Source: Anaerosolibacter carboniphilus (GTDB taxonomy: Bacteria > Bacillota > Clostridia > Peptostreptococcales > Thermotaleaceae). Taken from it: a DNA stretch of 64,000 bases. Of this stretch, positions 58,937 through 64,000 are shown piece after piece. The notes under the pieces are model-generated. The model saw only the letters and a list, made by a program, of their open reading frames with translations. It was not told where the DNA came from and ran no database searches. The stretch's first letter is position 1; every line of letters begins with the position of its first letter. The translations under genes and the position numbers were made by a program. The stretch is taken from assembly GCF_014205875.1 (NCBI RefSeq), contig NZ_JACHEN010000012.1, positions 1 through 64,000 of the forward strand, read 5' to 3'.

Positions 58937-59911
58937 ATGAGCGTGATTATGGTTAGAAACTTGAAGAGAGATTATGAAACTTCTTTAGGTATCATCAAAA
59001 GGGACAAAAAAATAATAAACGCTATAAGGGATATTAGCTTTGAAGTAGAGAGAGGTGAGATTTTTGGTTTGCTGGGGCCGAATGGCGCAGGGAAGACAAG
59101 TACAATCAAAATTCTGACAACGCTTTTGGCTCCAACGTCTGGACAGGCGGTAGTCTTGGGTCACAATTGCTTTGGGGAAGAAAAAGAGCTTAGAAGAAAG
59201 ATAAATTTTATTTTCGGAGGTGAAAGAAGTCTTTATTGGAGGCTTTCAGCATACGATAATCTTTCTTATTTTTGTGATTTATACCATGTTCCTGAGCGTG
59301 TCAAAAAAGATAGAATTGAGAAATTGCTAGATATGGTTGGACTTGGCGATAAAGCGCAATATAAGGTTGAAACATTTTCAAAAGGAATGAAACAGAGATT
59401 GCAGATTGCGAGGGGGTTGGTAAATGATCCAGAAGTGTTATTTCTTGATGAGCCTACGATTGGGCTAGATCCTGTTGGGGCTAAAACGCTTAGGAAAATA
59501 ATAAAGCAATTATCTAGCGAGGGAAAAACAATACTACTCACGACCCATTATATGCAGGAGGCGGATGAGCTTTGCGACCGGATTGCGATCATAAATAAAG
59601 GAAAGCTTTTCGCACTCAATACCAGTGAAAAGCTAAAAGAAAATATAGATTCATCCGTCATAGAAGTAGAAATACATACATTGAAAGAGGATACACTATT
59701 GAGGTTAAATAATATCGAGCACGTTACAGGTGTGGATGTCATTCCAAACGATGTGGGGTATAAATTGAAAATCGATTGTAGAAATCCAAGAAAGATCATG
59801 TCTCTGATAAATGATCAGCTGAGTGAGAACAATGTCAAGTCTATTTTAATGAGAGAAGCAACGCTGGAAGATGTGTACTTGAAAATCATTGGAGGGGATT
59901 ATAGTGCGTGA
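58937..59911 (+). CDS. ABC-2 type exporter ATPase
   Basis: The 324-residue ATPase of the DrrA/CcmA class has Walker A GPNGAGKTS, signature FSKGMKQR, Walker B VLFLDEPTIGLDP and the H-loop TTHYMQEA. A C-terminal DUF4162-like region is present. AAGGGGG precedes the ATG. With the two permeases it forms a three-gene ABC-2 exporter, probably for a drug, peptide or polyketide-like compound. Confidence 0.94.
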   Translation: MSVIMVRNLKRDYETSLGIIKRDKKIINAIRDISFEVERGEIFGLLGPNGAGKTSTIKILTTLLAPTSGQAVVLGHNCFGEEKELRRKINFIFGGERSLYWRLSAYDNLSYFCDLYHVPERVKKDRIEKLLDMVGLGDKAQYKVETFSKGMKQRLQIARGLVNDPEVLFLDEPTIGLDPVGAKTLRKIIKQLSSEGKTILLTTHYMQEADELCDRIAIINKGKLFALNTSEKLKENIDSSVIEVEIHTLKEDTLLRLNNIEHVTGVDVIPNDVGYKLKIDCRNPRKIMSLINDQLSENNVKSILMREATLEDVYLKIIGGDYSA

Positions 59912-60689
59912 TAATATTAGGGTTATTATGGCAAGCTGTAAGCTGCAAATGAAACAATCCTTTTCCAGATCCATGTTTAAGTTTTGTATTATTGCCTATC
60001 CAATTCTTTCAGCAATTACTTTCTATTTTATTTATGCAGGCAAAAATGACGTGACCCTTATTTCATATGTTTTTTTAGGAACCGCAGTCACAAGCATGTG
60101 GACATCTATAAGCTTTTCATCAGCCGGAGATATTGATAGAGAACGGTTTATGGGGGCTTTGGAAGTGATCTTTTCTGCACCAACAAAGTTTCGGATTATT
60201 ATGCTTGGTAAAGTTATGGGGAATACGATACTAGGTATTTTCTCCATGGTGATCAGCTTCCTGGTTGTGAATTTACTTTTCAATGTAAAATTTACTATGG
60301 TTCATCCGGTATTATTTACGATCAGTCTCCTTGTCGGTGTGGTTTCTTTTGCTGCCATTGCCATGTTACTTTCTGGATTATTGGCGATTTCTAGAAATAC
60401 TAGGGTTTTGATGAACTGCATCGATTACCCAATATTCATTCTATGCGGAACACTCTTTCCAGTCGAATTATTACCTTCATGGGTTAAGCCTATATCCTAT
60501 ATTCTCAGTCCTACTTATGTACTAAAATTAGCTAGAATGAGTATTAACGGAATCAACGACTATAACGTGTTTATAAATTATATGTTTGGATTGATTTTTG
60601 TAACAATACTTTATACGATTGGCTATTTTACGTTCTATAGAATAATTGATATCAAGGCAAGAAAAGAAGCAACTTTGGAGGTGGTGTAA
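59904..60689 (+). CDS. ABC-2 type exporter permease
   Basis: A 261-residue ABC-2 membrane subunit with six helices, an FMGALEVIFSAPTKFRIIML loop and YILSPTYVLKLARMS near the end. A GTG at 59904 with GGAGGGG seven bases upstream is chosen; it overlaps the ATPase stop by eight bases. It forms a pair with the next permease. Confidence 0.9.
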   Translation: MRDNIRVIMASCKLQMKQSFSRSMFKFCIIAYPILSAITFYFIYAGKNDVTLISYVFLGTAVTSMWTSISFSSAGDIDRERFMGALEVIFSAPTKFRIIMLGKVMGNTILGIFSMVISFLVVNLLFNVKFTMVHPVLFTISLLVGVVSFAAIAMLLSGLLAISRNTRVLMNCIDYPIFILCGTLFPVELLPSWVKPISYILSPTYVLKLARMSINGINDYNVFINYMFGLIFVTILYTIGYFTFYRIIDIKARKEATLEVV

Positions 60690-61469
60690 TTGGCAAGATT
60701 TTTCAGGATATCTTTCATTTCATTTAAGGCCTTATTGGGCTGGTTAGATCCCAAAATGTATATCATCTATAAGATTATTGATCCAGCACTTCAAATGATT
60801 TTTTATACCACTATGGTTCAATTTGTATATAAATCTCAGGATATAACTCCTTGGATTCTAGGGAATGCATTCTTATTATGCACAAAGAATGCGGTATTTG
60901 CTGTGGGCGGCATGCTTAGAAGTGATAGAGATCAAGGAACTTTGCAATTAATCATAGCTTCTCCTTCTAATAAACTATATGTTTTCCTTGCCAGAGCTTT
61001 TTTCAATGTCTTAGATGCATCTTTTACGGTGATCATTGGATTAATCATTGGTGTAATATTCTTTGGACTGAATTTTACTGGTACCAATATACTTGCTTTT
61101 GCCTTATCGATACTTGTTGCAATGATTGGTGGTATGGGTATAGGATTGGTTCTCGGCAGTATTGCATTGGTGATGAGAGAAATTCATCTTTTTCTTAACG
61201 TATCGAATATGATACTTTATATACTAACAGGTGCAAGCTTTAGTAGGGAAAGATTACCGGAAGGGATGTATCTCCTATCAAATCTAATACCAATTACTCG
61301 CAGTATTGATGCTTCAAGAATTATTATTGCAAAAGGAAATTTGCTTAGTGCACTACAGCTATTGGGAATAGATCTTATGATAGGAAGTGTATATATTTTC
61401 ATTGGTTTTGTACTTTACGGATACTTTGAATATAAGGCTAGAGTTTCTGCGACATTGGAAGCATATTGA
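60690..61469 (+). CDS. ABC-2 type exporter permease, second subunit
   Basis: A 259-residue membrane protein with six helices and the ABC-2 signature RSDRDQGTLQLIIASPSNKL near helix 2. TTG start directly after a GGAGGTGG site and the previous stop. It is structurally parallel to the first permease, so the exporter uses two different membrane subunits. It is the last gene of the operon. Confidence 0.9.
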   Translation: MARFFRISFISFKALLGWLDPKMYIIYKIIDPALQMIFYTTMVQFVYKSQDITPWILGNAFLLCTKNAVFAVGGMLRSDRDQGTLQLIIASPSNKLYVFLARAFFNVLDASFTVIIGLIIGVIFFGLNFTGTNILAFALSILVAMIGGMGIGLVLGSIALVMREIHLFLNVSNMILYILTGASFSRERLPEGMYLLSNLIPITRSIDASRIIIAKGNLLSALQLLGIDLMIGSVYIFIGFVLYGYFEYKARVSATLEAY

Positions 61470-61630
61470 TAAATGACAGCACATCATTTAAAGAAGAGAA
61501 ATACCTAACATTAATCTCATAACTGTTTTCAGGACATTGGTCAGTAGGTGTATCAATCGTTGTTTTGCACAATCCCAATATCAAAGCATATGATAATAAT
61601 AAATCTGAAATGCTTTTGGAGGAGGATATT

Positions 61631-62356
61631 GTGTATAATTGGTATCGTGACCTAAATCCAATGAATGCTAAAGTTGTTTATTCAGTATGGGGCGATGTAA
61701 ATGGTGATGGCGTACCCGATTATGTCTATCTTACAGGTGTAAAGACCCCTGATAGTCCTTTTATTCAAAAAATTACGCTTATGATTCAAGATGGGAGAAC
61801 GGGGATGACCCATCATGTTCCTCTTAAATCAGATGCAGGATATAATCCTACCCTATTTTTAGGAGATTTCACAGGTGATGGCGTAAAGGATATCATGGTC
61901 GGCATTAATTCAGGTGGAAGCGGTGGAATGATGTATTATTACATCTATTCAGACATCAGGAACATGCCCAGATTATTATTTGATTATGAGGTGTTTAATG
62001 AAACTTATAAGTATGACGTGACTTACAAGGATAACTATAAGGTGGAGGTAGTGAATACTACAGAGCGTACGCGATACTTGATTGATATATCAGATAGAGA
62101 AAAAGACTATTTGAATGAAATATATCAAGCAAATGGTAAGCTGAAGGCTCCGATTCAAGGATTTGTAAATCCTTTAGGCGGTCTTTATCCAATCGATTTT
62201 GATTCAGACGGGATATATGATTTGTTTGCTTTTCAAAGGATTGCAGGCAGATACAATGCAGATTCCTTGGGATATGTTCAAACAACATTAAAATGGAATA
62301 AAAGACAGTTTAATCTGTCAGATCAATATGTAGCCATTTTTGGAGCAAAGAAATAG
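61631..62356 (+). CDS. FG-GAP/VCBS-like calcium-loop protein
   Basis: The 241-residue protein has three Ca-binding-type loops, DVNGDGVPD, DFTGDGVKD and DFDSDGIYD, spaced as in FG-GAP/VCBS repeats, in a beta-rich fold. A full GGAGGAGG site lies five bases before the GTG at 61631, so this start is preferred; the frame extends upstream to a TTG at 61565 with no site. No signal peptide is visible. The family occurs in spore-forming Firmicutes; role unknown. Confidence 0.78.
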   Translation: MYNWYRDLNPMNAKVVYSVWGDVNGDGVPDYVYLTGVKTPDSPFIQKITLMIQDGRTGMTHHVPLKSDAGYNPTLFLGDFTGDGVKDIMVGINSGGSGGMMYYYIYSDIRNMPRLLFDYEVFNETYKYDVTYKDNYKVEVVNTTERTRYLIDISDREKDYLNEIYQANGKLKAPIQGFVNPLGGLYPIDFDSDGIYDLFAFQRIAGRYNADSLGYVQTTLKWNKRQFNLSDQYVAIFGAKK

Positions 62357-62374
62357 AGAAAAATCGTTTAATAG

Positions 62375-62416
62375 AAATGAGAGCTTTCTAGTGAAAGGAA
62401 GTTCTCATTTTCTTTG
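62375..62416 (+). terminator. Terminator-like hairpin
   Basis: AAATGAGA (62375-62382) pairs with TCTCATTT (62403-62410), with an inner TTTC/GAAA helix, followed by TCTTTG. Confidence 0.55.
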
Positions 62417-62536
62417 TTGAAAGCGAGAGTTTGTTACAATTATATTAAGAATACTTGAAGGAGAAGGTCATCTCCATAGATGTGTAGAAATTTTATTGAA
62501 AATGATGAATCTACATAATGAATCGAGAGGTGAACC

Positions 62537-64000
62537 ATGAAAAAGACAGTCAAAATCAGCATTTTTCTTATTATTGCCACATTGGTCCTACATGGACTAA
62601 TACCTGGTGTATCTGTTAGTGCCATGGAAGAGGGAGAGCTCCGCGGTGTATGGGTAGCGACGGTAATAAATATTGACTATCCATCACAGGCAACCATTGA
62701 GCCCGAATTATTGAAAGATGAGGCAGTAAAGATACTTGATCATGCAGTGGATACAGGACTAAACGCAGTTTTTTTACAGGTTCGTCCAACATCAGATGCA
62801 ATCTATAAATCACAGTTGTTTCCTTGGTCAAAGTACTTGACCGGAACCCAAGGGTTAGTGCCTAAAGATGATTTCGATCCTCTAAAATTTTGGATTGAGG
62901 AAGCTCATAAACGGGGAATAGAATTGCATGCATGGATCAATCCCTACAGGGTGACGAAAAAAACGGCTGCAGATCCAAAACATGACGTTGCATCACTGGA
63001 TCCTTCCAATCCAGCGCGATTACATCCTGATTGGATTGTAAAACATACCGATGGAAATCTGTACTATGATCCGGGACTGCCAGAGGTTAGAAAATTAGTT
63101 ATCGATGGTATCTTGGAAATCATTAATAATTATGAGGTGGATGGCATCCATTTTGATGACTATTTCTATCCGGGCAAGGACTTCAATGACAAGGCAAGCT
63201 ATGAAAAGTATGGAACTGCCTATGGAAATATCAGTGATTGGCGTAGAGAGAATGTGAACATCCTTATCCGTGATTTATCAAAAGCCATCCTGGAGACTTC
63301 AAAGAACATACGCTTTGGGATTAGCCCTGTAGGTATATGGGCAAACAAGAAAACAAATCCTCTTGGTAGTGATACGCAAGGTATGCAGGCATATTATGAT
63401 CAGTTTGCCGATTCAAGAAAATGGGTAAAAGAGGGTTTGATAGATTATATCGCTCCTCAGATATACTGGAATATTGGATTCACAGCGGCAGACTATAGTA
63501 AGCTGCTATCCTGGTGGAAGGATACAGTGTACGGTACTGGGGTAGATCTATATATTGGACAGGCAGCTTATCGTGCCGGAAATACCGACCCAGCCAGTCC
63601 GTGGTATGGTGTCGCTGAAATTGAAAAGCAGCTTAAACTAAATGCAGATTATCCAGAAGTAAAGGGAAGCATCTTTTTCAGCCAAAAATCTCTGCGGGAT
63701 AATCTTGCCCTAAGTGCAGTGATCAAGGACACCTATCTACAGCGGGATGGAAGCATTGGGTCGAGGCCTCTTAGTGTTGCAAAGCCATCGGACAATACAA
63801 AGACAAATCTAAGTCAGTTTTACCTGTATGGGACTTCTGATCCAAAACAGCCATTATATCTCAATGGACAAGTTGTAGAAAATCGTTCTAAAAATGGTTA
63901 CTTTGGTGTGTTAGTCTCCCTTGTTGAGGGCGAAAATATATTCACATTTTCCCAAGGAGCTTCTTCTGTTACACGTGTAATTAACAGAGAAATTCCTTCT
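62537..64000 (+). CDS. Secreted family 10-like glycosyl hydrolase (GHL10/DUF187), cut by window edge
   Basis: The open frame runs from the ATG at 62537 (GAGGTG upstream) off the right edge, giving at least 488 residues. A signal peptide (about residues 1-30) is followed by the GHL10 domain: ELRGVWVATVINIDYPSQ, VDGIHFDDYFYPG, GISPVGIW and IDYIAPQIYWNIG, with the catalytic acidic residues in these patches. It is a predicted extracellular cell-wall or polysaccharide hydrolase. The end of the gene is not visible. Confidence 0.9.
   Translation, partial: MKKTVKISIFLIIATLVLHGLIPGVSVSAMEEGELRGVWVATVINIDYPSQATIEPELLKDEAVKILDHAVDTGLNAVFLQVRPTSDAIYKSQLFPWSKYLTGTQGLVPKDDFDPLKFWIEEAHKRGIELHAWINPYRVTKKTAADPKHDVASLDPSNPARLHPDWIVKHTDGNLYYDPGLPEVRKLVIDGILEIINNYEVDGIHFDDYFYPGKDFNDKASYEKYGTAYGNISDWRRENVNILIRDLSKAILETSKNIRFGISPVGIWANKKTNPLGSDTQGMQAYYDQFADSRKWVKEGLIDYIAPQIYWNIGFTAADYSKLLSWWKDTVYGTGVDLYIGQAAYRAGNTDPASPWYGVAEIEKQLKLNADYPEVKGSIFFSQKSLRDNLALSAVIKDTYLQRDGSIGSRPLSVAKPSDNTKTNLSQFYLYGTSDPKQPLYLNGQVVENRSKNGYFGVLVSLVEGENIFTFSQGASSVTRVINREIPS

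Overview
The window reads as the chromosome of a low-GC, Gram-positive, spore-forming anaerobe of the class Clostridia. The grounds are AT-rich sequence, strong AGGAGG-type ribosome binding sites with frequent TTG and GTG starts, spore-associated families (DUF421/YetF, DUF1657, CotF-like helical bundles, LysM proteins), oxygen-sensitive-type Fe-S flavoproteins, ECF transporters, and cobalamin and yjdF riboswitches. No rRNA, tRNA, CRISPR array, intact insertion sequence or phage module was seen. Small degraded genes are frequent.

Layout. 1-6 kb: the start of an actin-like (ParM-type) gene running off the left edge, three small zinc-ribbon proteins, a SHOCT protein, a CopD-like membrane protein divergent from a two-domain multicopper oxidase, a frameshifted DUF421 gene and a cyclopropane fatty acid synthase. 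6.3-8.8 kb: a compact set of small helical proteins and two DUF421 membrane proteins. 9.2-11.1 kb: an Lgt paralogue, a NusG-domain-II protein and a methyltransferase. 11.1-14 kb: a decaying stretch with remnants of a cysteine desulfurase and a CBO0543-type protein, short repeats, and intact DUF1232 and DUF1657 genes. 14-16.6 kb: MarR regulator with clear operators, tautomerase, DUF169 protein, XRE-cupin regulator. 16.7-24.6 kb: a complete dipeptide/oligopeptide ABC transporter operon followed by two M24 Xaa-Pro-type peptidases, so peptides are imported and then cleaved. 25-34 kb: an EIIC-EAL fusion, MBL hydrolase, HxlR regulator with an Fe-S flavoprotein, MFS exporter, DUF2284 protein, a zinc-ligand-free S4 paralogue behind a Fur/Zur-like operator, and an unknown protein that also has a decayed copy. 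34-37 kb: MarR/DHA2 efflux pair and an acetyltransferase.

37-46 kb is the most distinctive region. A cobalamin riboswitch with its own terminator precedes a tightly coupled operon: HyuA, HyuB, an ECF S-component, a UbiD-family decarboxylase, a double ATPase and an EcfT protein. A LpdD-like UbiD accessory gene converges on it, separated by a dense run of hairpins. The arrangement suggests uptake, ATP-dependent hydrolysis or carboxylation, and prenyl-FMN decarboxylation of one compound under B12 control; the compound is unknown.

46-64 kb: a yjdF-type riboswitch and YjdF, LysM proteins, a DUF2087/GIY-YIG pair behind a near-perfect promoter-operator, another Fe-S flavoprotein, a BlaI/BlaR1-like pair without a beta-lactamase, a secreted LysM-FMN-binding flavoprotein, TetR with oleate hydratase, a thiamine-binding-type YkoF-family protein, an MBL hydrolase, an ArsR-type regulator with a three-gene ABC-2 exporter, an FG-GAP-like protein and a secreted GH10-like hydrolase cut by the right edge.

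All assignments come from reading the sequence and remembered family features; no database search was run.
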